NCBI GenBank assembly: GCA_949752745.1
Contig: OX457027.1
Span: 63,284,329 to 63,348,328, forward strand
Length of the DNA stretch: 64,000 nucleotides
Source of the DNA: Protula sp. h YS-2021
Lineage: Eukaryota > Annelida > Polychaeta > Sabellida > Serpulidae
Direction of reading: 5' to 3'
Part shown: positions 47,306-58,505 of the stretch, piece by piece
Layout: every line of letters starts with the position of its first letter
Numbering within the stretch: the first letter of the stretch is position 1
Position numbers and translations under genes: made by a program
The notes under the pieces: generated by a model
Databases searched by the model: none
The model's input: only the letters and a program-made list of their open reading frames with translations
What the model was told of the DNA's origin: nothing

Positions 47306-47362
<57 letters not shown>
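47304..47362. repeat. (TA)n microsatellite
   Basis: A nearly pure TA run directly adjoining the right end of the 1.42-kb inverted-repeat element. Confidence 0.95.
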
Positions 47363-47364
<2 letters not shown>

Positions 47365-47513
47365 TGCGAAATCGGGCTCAGCTACATTTAAAGCAAATTG
47401 ATAATTATTCTGAACTTTGCTCTCTACGTAAGACTCGGGGGAGGGGGGTGGGGTGTAGAGAGAGATTTCCTCGAGAAAAGTGAGAAATTATAAGGCGTAG
47501 CCTGCTGGAATAT

Positions 47514-47516
<3 letters not shown>

Positions 47517-47583
<67 letters not shown>
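47517..47583. repeat. (AT)n microsatellite
   Basis: A nearly pure AT run ending exactly at the left terminus of the CAGTCGGACCC element. Confidence 0.95.
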
Positions 47584-47586
<3 letters not shown>

Positions 47587-48330
47587 TCGGACCCACTTAA
47601 TATGAACACGGTTAATATGAAGTTCGCATAATATGAAGTGATTTGCTTGGTCCCAATGTACAATGTCTTGGTTTCTATGATGGACAGAAATTCGAATATC
47701 ATGAACACGTCTAATATGAAGTTCACGTAATATGAAGTCAAGCATAACTCCCATAGGCCACATTTACTGCATAATCTGTTCGCGTAATATGAACTTCATA
47801 AAAGGCCAAAAACAAAAACGCAAAGAACACAAGTACACAGAAGACTTTGAGAAAGTGCCAACATTGAATGCTATTGTTTATAAAAGGGTCGCAATTGCAC
47901 TTTGACAGTCTGTAAGCAAATAAAACAGTCATTTGATTCAAAGCTACTGCGTACCAATACAGTGATCAAACACTCGGGTATTGGCTGTTGTATTGTATTC
48001 CAGGGATTTTATATCTTACTCCGGCCATCGATCTATTAATTTCGTTCGGGAGTAGTGGTTAATTGCACTTTGTTTGATTCAAAGCTGTTGCGTTTCAATG
48101 CTGTAATCAAAATTTATGCTTGATTTTAACTGCATATAGTGTGACTCATTTTAGTTCGATTTTATCTGGCAGTACCACAGACAAGGAATAAACACAATAA
48201 TCGTTCCAAAATAAGCAATAAATCTAGGCCTATTGATTGTATGGGTGATTGAAAGTGGGATGTGTAAAAGTTCGTGTAATATGAAGTATTTTGCTCGGTC
48301 CCGACGACTTCAAATTCGCGGGTCCGACTG
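47584..48330. mobile_element. Non-autonomous pogo/Tigger-like element
   Basis: A 747-bp element with termini CAGTCGGACCCACTTAATATG and GGGTCCGACTG, each flanked by TA. Inner repeats of TAATATGAAGTTCGC occur in both orientations. CAGT-start ends with a TA target are characteristic of the pogo/Tigger branch of Tc1/mariner. No transposase frame remains. Confidence 0.75.
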
Positions 48331-48893
48331 TATATATATATATATTGCAGTTGTACAACATTGTTTTGTTTACTATTTTTGAAATCGGCCAAAAAATTAC
48401 GGATCAGCCACATTGTCAGATATTGCTACAAAATCATATATTTGGTATCGTAACTTAGGAGTTCAGTCCCAAACAAAGTGAAAGTGACTAAGGCATCTTT
48501 GCATTTTATTTAACTCTGATGTCATTGAACCCGGAATGAACACAAGCTAGATTTTGCAACCCACAAAGAAATTAGTGTTGAGAATATATAAAATATTTAG
48601 CAATGGGAGTAAATTTTCACCAACTGTATTTTGATGGGACTGCGGTGTCAGTTCGTGTTTTGTTACTGTGACGCCACCTGCTCACCGTCACTTGAAAAAA
48701 GTCGGACAAATAGATTTTATCGCGGGCAGGCGAAAGTAAGACCTCACTTGTCCGATGGACAAATGGATTTAGAAGTTGATGTCGGGCTGTGCTATGTCTG
48801 TGTGGACATGTCTAGCCCAGTGTCATATGTGATCATCCTGTTCTAAATCACTCTGATTTACGTTTAGGCATAAAAGTCTGAAGTGAGCAAAAA
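48331..48893. promoter_or_regulatory. 5' flank and probable 5' UTR region of NF-YB
   Basis: It starts with a short TA run and ends just before the NF-YB start codon. An in-frame TGA lies 15 bases upstream of the ATG, so translation cannot start earlier on this exon. I see no TATA box or clear core promoter. A noncoding first exon further upstream is possible. Confidence 0.3.
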
Positions 48894-48960
48894 ATGGATG
48901 GGTCAGAGAATTCAGACAACTTCGTGCATCCTCTCAAGGCTGGAGCATATATAATGGAAG
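48894..48960 (+). CDS. NFYB: NF-YB exon 1 (start codon)
   Basis: ATG at 48,894 begins [20 protein letters not shown]. The exon ends G before gtttgt, leaving one base for the next codon. Confidence 0.85.
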
Positions 48961-51900
48961 GTTTGTATCTGCTGTTTAACTTGTCCGTAGGTGACTGCTT
49001 TCGCAAGCCAGAAAAGAGACACGATAAAAATACCGTCTAAAAGAAATGTTTTACATGCAGTTAAAGTGTTCGCAATAAACTGAAGCATCGTAGCACTGGC
49101 AAGATAATTACGAATCTCTCACCAGATGGCGTAGGGGAGGAGCAGCTGCAACAGGACAGTGGCGCGGCGAGCGGCGCAGAATCTCAAGACGATGATGCGC
49201 TCAGGGAGCAGGTGAGTTCCTTTTTAACACTTGCCTTGTGTAATCGGTAAAAACAAACAGTGGTTCGTGCATGCTTAGTTTGTTTGTTTACTGTTTACTG
49301 AGATTCTCGCACAGTTTCGACGCCTTCACATTTTGAAGCAAAATCATTGGCTTCATTTGGCCTTTGTCAACTTCTATCTTTTAGAACCAAATTCAAAACA
49401 TTTCATCAGAAACTTCAGCTCGTTTTCTTTAAGTTAGTACGCTGGGGCCAGACAGTATTCGAGAGCTTGGTTATTATGTTTCCCTTAAAGGGGAAACATC
49501 TTTTTTGGGACTTTCTCTCTGTGTGTATTTGGGGGTGGGGTGGGGTAGGCGTGTGTGCGTATATAGGAGTATGTGTATGTCGTGTGTGCGTCTGTTGTAG
49601 AAACTTGATTTTGTTAACACGATTACTGTCGAACGAAACGTCAGATCAGCTTCAAACTTTGGCTGATGTGTTGGTTGGGCTTGTATTTGACGTATATTAA
49701 ACAACGCGTGGCGTCATAGGATATGAAAACTTGACATATGCGTCATTACTGTAACTGCTGAACGAAATATCAACTTTCATTTTTTTGGTAGCCAATTTCC
49801 TAAATGTTTCTTCTCCCATTTTGATCGGATTGCCTTCAAATTTTGCGAGATGTTCACTAGCCTGTCCGTTTTTGAAAAGTGACCTTTTTTGGCTGTCCAC
49901 AAAAAAGTTACATGGCAGGCAATTCTGAAAATGCTTTTACTCTCGCAGTTTGGATAGGATTCCTTTCAACTTTTGTACGAATGTGTCCTCAATATCCATT
50001 ATTCAATTGTTCTCATTAGTAACTATTCTCGGTGCTCTTTTTCTCTGTGGGGGGGGGGGGGGGATTCGCCAAAAATTGGCTAAATGGTTTTTTTTCTTTG
50101 TTTTTCGATTTGGTATCCAGTTTTGAAAATGTTTCTTCCTCGACCATGTTGATTCATTTCCCACAATATTCATTCATTTCCAATTTTGTATGAATGTCTG
50201 CCAGTTGGTTCTCTCTTGAAAAATTACTTTTTTTGGCGATCCACAAGAAATTGGTCAAATAGGGCTTGGTCATTTCTTCTCCCAAATTTTCATTGGATTT
50301 CTTTCTCGTTTTGCACGATTTTTGCCTGAGTGGTTCTTTCTTGAAAGTTACTTTTTTTTGGCGACCCGCCAAATATTGAAAAAAAATAAGGGGGGGTGGG
50401 GGAGGGTGTCATCAAATAATTTTAATTGGGTTGCCTTCAGATTTTGCAAAAAAATATTCACTAGGTGGTTTCTGTCTTCAAAATGCTTCTTCTCCCACAA
50501 TTTTAATCACACGGAAGACCTGTCTTGAAAAAAATTTTTTTTTGGCGATCCACCCAAATTTACCGAATTATGGGCAGATTTATTATTATTATTATTTATT
50601 ATTATTATTATTATTATTGCTGTTGTTGCTGTTGTTATTGTTGCTGTTGTTGTTATTATTATTATTATTGATAACCAATTTTATAAATGCTTTTTCCATA
50701 ATTTTGATTCGATTGCCTTCAAATTTTGCAAAAGTGTTTCTTAGGTTGTCCTCTTTGGAAAAAAAAAATTGGACGTTAAAAAATTGGCCAAATGGCGCTA
50801 TGTTGAATTTTTTTTGTTAGCCAATTTTTAAAATGCTTCTCCCTCAGTTTCGATTGGATTCCTATGAAATATTGGGGAGGTATCCCATGACTAAAAATAA
50901 TGCATATAATTACGTAATGCATGTCTTTTCAGAATAGTCTGATGGTCATGAATAACCTGTGAATAATTTTGTATTTTCTTTGAATTTTTCATTGTGAATA
51001 TGATTATATTTGCAGGGAAGGAAAATTATTTTTTCGTTCCTGTAAAAAGAAAAATGAGAACTGGGTATTGCAGAACCGTGGATTTGGTCGGGGAGACATG
51101 GTTTTGTTCACAAAAAAAAACAAAAAAAAACAAGAAATTAAATGGGTCTCAAGCAAGTATACGATATATCTCTGGCCACTGATGTTTGTTGTGCAGTGGC
51201 CGTTCTACTTTGCTGTAAATTGGAGGTTGCTTTAACATAAACGAAAATGGTGCAAGGAGTTGAAAATTTAACTTGAATTTAACCAACAAATGCTTTTGAA
51301 AAGGATATGTATCTGGGAATTGAGGTAGAAATATATGTATTGCCTTGCCAGTTTGTCTAGAAATGTTATTATTCCCCTGTGTAACGGAGGGATATAGTTT
51401 TCAGCTTGTCCGTCCGTCCGCCTGTTCCGTCTTGCCGTCCGCTCTAGTATACTATCTTTTGTCCAGGCTGTTACTCGAAAACTATTCATGCTAATGCTTT
51501 TTCGTTTTACAGTCGGTTAATACGTATATTGGAGGTGTGCAACGTCGTATTTTCGTTCGATTTGGTGAAAAATTGTCAAAATGACAGTAGTTTGAAAATA
51601 GATAAAATTTAGTTTGAATGTACAAAGATGTAATATTTTGTGCAGGCCGTAACTCTAAAACTTTTCATGCTAATGCTTTTTCGTTTTCCACGCGGTTAAT
51701 ATGTATATTAAAGGTGTGTAATGTCGTGGTTTCGTTCGATTTGATGAAATATTGCCAAAATGACAGTATTTTGGAAATAGGTAAAAATTTAGTTCGAATG
51801 TACAAAGATGTGACATTTTGTCCAGGCCGTAACTCCATAACTATTCATGCTCATGCTTTTTCATTTTGCATGCGGTTGATACGTATATTGAAGGTGTGCA

Positions 51901-54900
51901 ACGTTGTATTTTCGTTCGATTTGGTGAAAAATTGTCAGAATCATAGTATTTTGAAAATAGGTAAAAATTTAGTTCGAATGTACAAAGATTTCAGTTTCAG
52001 TGAATTTACTAACATCCAATGATATTATACCTGCGTTTTATTGGGCAAGGATAATGTTTCGAAAATGTTTCGGAAATCAGATAATGTTTCTTGGTTTTTC
52101 GATAATGTCTCGAAACATTCTCAAGTGTATCGAGCTTTACATTCAGATAATCTTCCCATAATCCTTTTCTGCGCACCTGCGCGCCATTATCGCCCAAAAG
52201 TGAAACAGTTTTGCTTTACTTACGTCGATTCAGAACTGACATATGACAACTTACAGTAGAAATACAACTATTGACAATAGCAATTCGCAATTTGGGTTGC
52301 TATCTACTAGAGAGAAAAGCACCAAAGCTCCGGCAGCCATTTTTATTCCCGAAACATTATCTGAAGTGTTTTATTGGGACATTTTCGATTTCGGATTTAT
52401 TATTTTTTTTCAGATACGTCCAATAAAACACGGTCTATGTGTTACACGGCGGATTCTGCCTCACTGAAGGTCAAGTTAAAAAATAAAAATAGAAAAAAAA
52501 AAGATGACAGGCTTCATATTTAGTTGCGGCATTCGAATTCTTTTTGTCGAAAGAAAAAAGTCATTTTACTTTGTGCATTCATCTTTTGACTTCTTTGCCC
52601 AGGATCGTTTCCTGCCCATTGCCAATGTTGCGCGGATTATGAAGAATGCTGTGCCGAAGAACGGCAAGATAGCCAAGGACGCCAAAGAATGCGTTCAGGA
52701 GTGCGTGTCCGAATTTATAAGCTTCATCACAAGCGAGTATCCTTTCTATAGATATACACGTATATATGTCATGCACACTCCGTGATATAGGTTGTAAGTC
52801 CACGGCTAAGCACATCGTGCAGTCAGTTACCGCGTGAGATGGCCGGGCAGTTCATGCTTTAGTCATTGTGTTAAATGACAGGTAATTCGTGTTTAGTCAA
52901 TGCGTGAGATGACTAGTCATTTCGTATTTTGGCCAATGCGTGAGATGACTAGGCAATTCGTGCAAGCTTACTCGGTATTTACATTCACAGCTCTACTGTT
53001 TAGGCTGTATTTTGTTGGTTGACGTACATTTTTCAAGCTTTTGATAACTGCCTTGTATTTAAATAAAACATAAACCGACATGGCTGATGCAGATAACAGT
53101 AACGAATATGTACTTCGGAGACTTGATCCTTAGCGACTTCTCAGAGCAAGTGAAAGGTGTCACCAAGAGAAGCGAAAAACAATTAACGGAGAAGACATAC
53201 TGTTTGCGATGTCCACCCTAGGATTCGATAACTACGTAGAGCCCCTGAAATTGTATCTCCAAAAATACAGAGAGGTATGATAAGGTTGGCGCCGACGGCA
53301 GACAATGCGGGGGGGGGGGGGATGCAGAGCTTGTGCCATTCTACTTTCTTCAGCAAAATGAGGAGAGGTGGATGCCCCCCGCCCCCCCCCCCCCCCCGCA
53401 TTGTCTGTCGTCGGCGCCATCCTTATCAAACGTAGAATCTATCGAAAGAAGATATCAGTTGTAACATTAACATTTGAAAGCTCATTATCTTTTGCACACG
53501 CAACTCATTATGAAAAAAGAACATTAAATTTGCGGAGCTTTCAGCCATAAATGCCAGTTAATTCTGCCAGGTATCTTAAACTCGTGGAAGTAAACCTGTA
53601 TTTATTGGCTACCAAGCACCACATTTTAGACTTTGTATAATATATTTAAACGTTAAAATAAAAAAAGAAAAAATGTTAAAAAATGTCCCTTCTTTTTTAA
53701 ATATATAAATTCCACATATAAACTCGAAAATGTGTTATTTTGTGACCAATAAATACAAGTTTACTTCTATCTCTCATCCCCTGCCCCTCACCCAACCCAG
53801 CCCCTACTCCTATCTCTTCCGCCCTCACTCCCTTCCCCCCTTCCCCCCCCCCCCACACCTCCCCTTCTCAATTCAAAACAAAAGGAGATAAATCTTACAA
53901 TTTATGCAATAAATCTTTTAGTTTTGATTATGTTTTTTGTTTCAGTCAATCAAGGGCGACAAGTCCATAGCAGACGGCACAGAGGTCATAGAGGACATGT
54001 CGGAGGACCAATTAGGTACGACCGCAGCCCAGAGGACGGGGGGAGGGGGTAGGGTGGAGCGGAGAGGGACATACTTACAGCTTTCGTCGCTGGATGGGTG
54101 TACTGAGTAAAATCAGTTAAAACTTTCTTCGTTGCCGTTAACCTTTTACTGAGTTCTTGATTTCAGTTTTGGTTGGTAATAATTTCTTGAGTTATTCGCC
54201 ATCACAGAATGATAAGATTCTCCGAAGAAATACAGCAGCTCACTAGGTTATATGGAAGCATCGCAGAAGCTGGAGCCGTTATTGGCTCAGGAAGAGATTT
54301 GACTGTTAAATTATAGGTCAAGGGAATATTAGATATGTTACTGTTGTTTCCTGTCCGCAGCAGTCAGGTCTGTAAAGAAGGCGACCTTTAACTTTATTGG
54401 TTAGGGCATTACTCTGGTAAGCCAAAAGCCCCAGGTTTAAATCCGGCCTGTGACTGTAAGCAGGAGAATGGCATTTGCGGTTTGTCGTCCAGCTCTTTAA
54501 AAAGTCTGTAAAATCTATGCGGCAACGTCAGTTGCTGAACCGATTGCTTGAAAATTTTTCAGAATTACAGTATTTTGTACTTTGGTAAAATTTCACGATT
54601 TCAAAACTTAAGTCTAGACCTGGTCTGAAAGCAGGTTTGAAACTCAGTCTAGACAGGGTTTTGCCAGTGTATACTGACATAGAAGATCACATATGAATGT
54701 GGTCTGGACCGAGGCTGTGAAAATCACTAATATCTGAAACTCAGTCTTAACCGCGGTCTAGACTGAGTATGCTCCAAATAGAGTCTAGACTTAAGTTGTG
54801 AAATCGGCTGTTAGTGTTCATACAATTTTGTCCACGTAATGGAACGTCATGTCCAGACTGTAGCTTCTTAATATTTGTATTATAATAAAATTTCACGTAT

Positions 54901-57642
54901 GGATAAAACAGATGTTGAAGATGTGCAGCGTCGTATTTTTGTCGTTATTCATGACAGATTTTTTTGAAATTTTCAAAAGGCAGAACTTTATTATGGGGAC
55001 GTGTCCAGGCCGGATCTCCAAAATTATTAACTGAATTGTGTTAAAATCTCACACACATGTAGAGCACACATTGAAAATGTGCAGTTTTCCATTTTTGTTT
55101 GGGTTCATGAGAAATTGTTAAAATGAGAGTATTTGAAATTTGGTAAAACTTAGCGTTTACATATAATTTTATCCGCGCAATGTTAACGTGTCGTCCACGC
55201 TTTCAGTTGATTTTAAAGTGTCACTCACGGACAGAATAGATAATGAAAATTGCCAAAATAACTTTTTAAATATAAAATTTAGCTTTTGTCGAATTTAAAA
55301 ACGAATGTAAAAGTGTTAGATTTGTTATTAGAAACGTTTGCAAACCGACCTTAGCACCGACTTAAGAGGTCACCCGCGGTACACGGGGGATCATGTCTCT
55401 CTGACGCTCTAGTTTTACAGATGAATGGCAACAAATTGTAATGGCTTTCTTTCAGCGACCTTAACAACGAATTTACTTGAACAGGCAGCAAATTCTCAGG
55501 GCAACATTGTCTATTCCTTGCAACCTGCCACGGTAAGTTTCCCATACTTCTCGTTGACAAAAAGATGGAACGTGATGCTTTAACTTCAGCCAGTGACTTG
55601 TAATGCACTGTGCCTTGCTTTCATGAAATAGGTTTTTTTAGTGTGAGGAGTACCAGCGTCTTTATGGTCCAAAACGAATCGACTAATGCCGTCTACTTTG
55701 TGTATGTCAGAGTAAATTTGTGTCTCATTACTTTTGACGTGGAACCCAGTGATAATCGATGTAATAAGCGTTGTATCGTTGTGATGGGTGTCTATAAAAA
55801 CAGAGATAAAACACATGAATGGGGATTGGTGGAAAAGTTCGATTTATTTTTCAGACGATGCCGACAATAAATTTAGGTTAAGCGACTTGCAGAAGATGTT
55901 CTTAGAAAAACTTTTAAAAGAAAGAGGAGAAGCAAAGAAAGGGTGAAAGAAGAATGAAAACTGAAAGGGAAAAGGAGAGAGAGAGAGAGAGAGAGAGAGA
56001 CAGTGGAAGAATGTCTTTGGTATCACCTTCCGATGCCGGCGGATGTTGGACATCTAAACATAATTGGCCAATTTCACAACTTAAGTCTAGACCTGGTCTG
56101 GCAGTGTATACGGACATAGAAGATCACATATTAATGTGGTCTGGACCGAGGCTGTGAAATTCACTGTGGTCTGAAACCCAGTCTTAACCGCGGTCCAGAC
56201 TGAGTTCGCTCCAAATCAGGCCTTAACGTAAGTTGTAAAATCGACCCAATATTTCTGTTGACTTGGTGTATCCTTGCCGTGGATTCTGGTAGCACGACAC
56301 AGCTGAGCTCTTTACTTCTATTCCCGTGCGGTGGGCCTGAGCTGAAGCTTTCTGTCCACCAGAGACTCTCCCCCGTCCCTCCACTAACCCGTACAGCTGG
56401 GGTTCAGTTATTGACATGTGTATTGGCAGTATTCCAAGGGTTTGAAACATCTTTCTGCGTATCATTTATGAAGGCGGTTTGATTAACTGACCCCAATTCA
56501 CGGGTTAGATTATGGGGCTGGGTGCATTGTATTGGATTCGGACACACGTGGAAGGTCTGTGAATGAATCGCGCAGCGGTGAGTTCATTGGTTTTTTCCAC
56601 AAGTGTCCGAATCCAATAGAAAGCACATCAGCTCCATGGTCTATCGCTGCTATAATAAAAACACGCATAATCGTGTCGTAGTTGGCCAAGCAGAGCAGAC
56701 ACACAGAAACAAACTTCTTTTACCTCTCAGATACTCCTTTGTACTGAGGCGCCACCTGTCTGTTACATGGACACTTTCGTTACGCAACACAAAAAGACTT
56801 TCGTCACGCAGCCTTTGTTAATGTGGCGTCGGCTTATACCTATGACGTTCCAGTGGAGGTTTAGTACGTAGCTAGATAACGCGATATTTACCTATCATTT
56901 CTTTATATTCGAGCGAGTTTTCACTCGGTGCGTGTTATAACAGGCGGTAGGTGAATGCAGGTGTAGAACATTTCACCACCGGTCAATTGGCCATCGATCA
57001 TTTGACCATCAGCGAAAAAAAAACGACCATTCGAACACCACTTCAATTTATTGTTGTCATCGACCAATTTCTGTTGAACACCACTGTTGTCATGCACGTC
57101 TACAAAAGCAGACCCAACATAAAATATTCCTATACTACTGTCCTAATCCCACGCTATCCCCAGATCCATCCTAATCCCTGTGCTTTCTACGCTGCCACGC
57201 TGTCTCTAAATCCGTCCGTCCTACTCCAGGCTGTCAAGCTGTGTTTGCTCATAAGTGCAGCATTCTTGTTGGTAGCATCCCGATGTCTCTTTGTCTCTCC
57301 CCTCCCCCTTCAAATTCCGCTGGTGATCAAATGGTCTGTTTTTCATTTCGCGTGTGGTCATATGACCGGTGGTCAAGTGGTACGGACGCCAGTGAGTGCA
57401 CAGCGCATCCTGGCTACTTCAAACGAATGATCAAGTGTTCGAAAGCTGCCGATGAATTACTGGAAAATCGGTGTAAAAACACGATTATTGATTTGATTGA
57501 AAAATGCCTTCGTTTGGGATGATAGGAATACATTTCGCGCTGATGTTGAAAAGAGTCAATATCCGTCTTGGCTTGAGTAGTTTCAAGAAGTTGGTGCTTA
57601 ATTTTTTTATGTGTGTACTGTATTCAGAATGCAGCGAAGTGA
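48894..57642 (+). CDS. NFYB: NF-YB, CCAAT-binding factor subunit beta
   Basis: Six exons (48,894-48,960; 49,126-49,211; 52,603-52,736; 53,145-53,274; 53,946-54,015; 55,456-55,532) join in frame to 188 codons. The protein pairs with NF-YC and NF-YA in the nucleus and binds CCAAT boxes. Residues about 52-139 form the histone-fold core: [58 protein letters not shown] and [20 protein letters not shown], almost the family consensus, with the Cys-x3-Cys of helix 2 kept. The N-terminus is acidic and Gln-containing, and the C-terminal part (about 140-188) is variable, as in other animals. The start ATG has an upstream in-frame stop. The final exon is uncertain; the end used here is the candidate at 57,628-57,642. 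Introns are loaded with repeats. Human NF-YB is 207 residues. Confidence 0.95.
49126..49211 (+). CDS. NFYB: NF-YB exon 2 (acidic/Gln N-terminal region)
   Basis: It follows TCTCTCACCAG and ends CAG before gtgagt. It encodes [16 protein letters not shown] and ends DDDALREQ, the short RE-Q lead-in to the histone fold in the family. The phase agrees with both neighbours. Confidence 0.92.
49212..49759. other. NF-YB intron 2, left part, without repeats recognised
   Basis: Contains a GT-rich stretch (49,520-49,590) and no other identifiable element. Confidence 0.5.
49760..50880. repeat. Second ~155-180-bp core array, in NF-YB intron 2
   Basis: Diverged units carry GGCGATCCAC or variants near 49,890, 50,065, 50,235, 50,362 and 50,543, plus AAAATGCTTCTTCTCCCACA. 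It is the same family as 38,400-39,760. A TTA/TTG trinucleotide run (50,580-50,670) and G-runs interrupt it. No hairpin ends were found here. Confidence 0.75.
50881..51454. other. NF-YB intron 2, no feature recognised
   Basis: AT-rich DNA with A-runs near 51,110-51,135. Nothing could be supported. Confidence 0.4.
51455..51990 (+). repeat. 180-bp tandem array (three units), open frame of 60-residue repeats
   Basis: Units start at CAGGC-GTAACTC near 51,465, 51,643 and 51,823 (period 178-180) and share TTCATGCTAATGCTTTTTCG and TTCGTTCGATTTGGTGAAA. The frame 51,618-52,022 stays open for 134 codons because the period is 60 codons. Eroded relatives occur at 54,840-55,210. It lies in an NF-YB intron. 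Confidence 0.85.
52031..52433. mobile_element. MITE, family 3, copy 2
   Basis: Nearly identical to 24,879-25,285, with ends CTGCGTTTTATTGGG and CCAATAAAACACGG. It lies about 170 bp upstream of the acceptor of NF-YB exon 3. Confidence 0.87.
52603..52736 (+). CDS. NFYB: NF-YB exon 3 (histone fold, first half)
   Basis: It follows TTCTTTGCCCAG and ends AAGCGA before gtatcc. It encodes from DRFLPIANV to FISFITS, covering helix 1, loop and most of helix 2. Confidence 0.97.
53145..53274 (+). CDS. NFYB: NF-YB exon 4 (histone fold, second half)
   Basis: It follows GCGACTTCTCAG and ends AGAGAG before gtatga. It encodes [17 protein letters not shown] to [11 protein letters not shown]-rich inverted repeat begins three bases into the downstream intron. 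Confidence 0.97.
53278..53428. mobile_element. GC-rich snapback MITE at the NF-YB exon 4 donor
   Basis: Arms TGATAAGGTTGGCGCCGAC...CAGACAATGCGGG and their near-perfect complement (53,381-53,428) end in G-run and C-run tracts of a dozen or more bases around a ~60-bp loop. The left arm starts four bases after the end of exon 4. Confidence 0.85.
53764..53872. repeat. Polypyrimidine tract
   Basis: About 110 bases are almost all C and T on the plus strand, ending some 75 bp before NF-YB exon 5. It could form triplex DNA or act as an extended splice tract. Confidence 0.8.
53946..54015 (+). CDS. NFYB: NF-YB exon 5
   Basis: It follows TTTTTTGTTTCAG and ends ATTAG before gtacga. It encodes [14 protein letters not shown] then IEDMSEDQL. 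The acidic segment after the fold is typical. A long pyrimidine tract lies just upstream. Confidence 0.9.
54381..54450 (+). mobile_element. tRNA-derived SINE head
   Basis: An A-box-like TTATTGGTTAGGGCATTACT is followed by a B-box-like CAGGTTTAAATCCGG at tRNA spacing. Stems are incomplete. It lies in NF-YB intron 5. Confidence 0.5.
54596..54806. mobile_element. MITE, family 4, copy 1
   Basis: Inverted ends of the form GATTTCA-AACTTAAGTC and GACTTAAGTTGTGAAATC bound 211 bp rich in GTCTAGAC palindromes. Second copy at 56,071-56,243. Confidence 0.85.
54840..55210. repeat. Eroded copies of the 180-bp repeat
   Basis: About two units retain GATGTGCAGCGTCGTATTTTT, TTCATGA-A-ATTGTTAAAATGA and GTCCAGGCCGGA-CTCCAAA, matching the array at 51,455-51,990. 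Confidence 0.65.
55456..55532 (+). CDS. NFYB: NF-YB exon 6
   Basis: It follows GGCTTTCTTTCAG and ends CCACG before gtaagt. It encodes [16 protein letters not shown] and IVYSLQPAT, comparable to the Gln/Asn-containing VMVYTT-type C-terminus of vertebrate NF-YB. It ends in phase 0. Confidence 0.88.
55977..56000. repeat. (GA)n microsatellite
   Basis: A pure GA run of about 24 bp. Confidence 0.95.
56071..56243. mobile_element. MITE, family 4, copy 2 (internally deleted)
   Basis: It shares ends and most of the interior with 54,596-54,806 but lacks about 40 bp after GACCTGGTCTG. Confidence 0.8.
56244..57627. other. NF-YB terminal intron, probable
   Basis: A possible MITE with imperfect ends (CACCACCGGTCAATTGG near 56,978 and GACCGGTGGTCAAGTGG near 57,364) is the only element seen. 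Open frames at 56,951-57,522 cross it and have no family motif. Confidence 0.4.
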
Positions 57643-58505
57643 AAATCTTATAAGGTACTTGCTTAGAGTGAACAACGCGACGACATTGCTCGGATTCACT
57701 TTGATATCCTCACCCAGGCTCAAGATATTACGCCTTTCCCAGAGCTCTCAACAGCAGAGTCCGCCATCATCATGAATTTTCAACTGCAACTACGAATCTC
57801 TTCATTTAAATATTTCATCCTTGAAGGCCCTCATTATACCTTGTTATATAGAGGTGCCTGTAAGAGACCGACCGTTTTGAGCACAAAGTGGTATTAATCA
57901 GAGCGCCGTTTCGGCCGTGGTGTGTGTAAATATTCTGTACTTCTAAATATTATGTATGTAATTATATTGTGTATGTATCCCATCTTTTAAGCACGTATAT
58001 CGTGTATGTATGTGTTCGATTTTTAAGTCATATTTTTGAAATAGTGTACGGGACTTTCGCTGAATCTTGACATGACATTTCCTTGTGTGGTGGCCCCAAG
58101 TGTGCCGTGTGCATTTTTATGTTCGGAAGGTTTAGTAAAAAAAACAGGTTCAGTAAAAAAACGTGCATTTATTAAATATTAGTGTTAATTTGCTACAGTA
58201 AAAACCCTCCTATTCGTGTAGTCCAGAGATGGTGAGGTATCCTCCCCTGCCCTCCCCCACCCCCGGGCTTGTTGGCATCCTGCTGCCTGAATTCGAAGTT
58301 ACGTTATTCTATGTGGATTATTTAAATTTTTTAACAGAGCTGCATATGAATTAAGTTGACCTATGGGAAATGTTTAAATTATGAGAGATAATACTACAAG
58401 TCACATAAAGGCTGTTCATTCTTGTGTACAGGTGTTTTAAACAGAAAAAGTCACGCCCATTCGATGGGATTTTAATATTTGTGGTAATAAAAAGAAAGAC
58501 GGATA
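57628..58505 (+). terminator. Candidate NF-YB last exon with 3' UTR and poly(A) signal
   Basis: A good acceptor (TTTTTTTATGTGTG...TATTCAG) at 57,627 would join exon 6 in phase 0. It adds four codons (NAAK) before TGA at 57,640-57,642. The following AT-rich, GTATGTA-containing sequence reaches AATAAA at 58,486. Two other phase-0 acceptors (55,854 and 57,718) would give different tails, so the end of the protein is unresolved. Confidence 0.35.

Noticed and set aside
49347..49700. 117-codon frame in NF-YB intron 2
   Set aside because: It includes a GT-repeat region translated as Cys/Val and has no family motif or splice support.
56951..57522. Two overlapping frames of 93-159 codons
   Set aside because: They cross a putative MITE and show no recognised domain; no acceptor joins them in phase to NF-YB exon 6.
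57718..57897. Alternative NF-YB last exon after CCTCACCCAG
   Set aside because: It is in phase but would add about 60 residues unlike any NF-YB C-terminus; kept only as a possibility.
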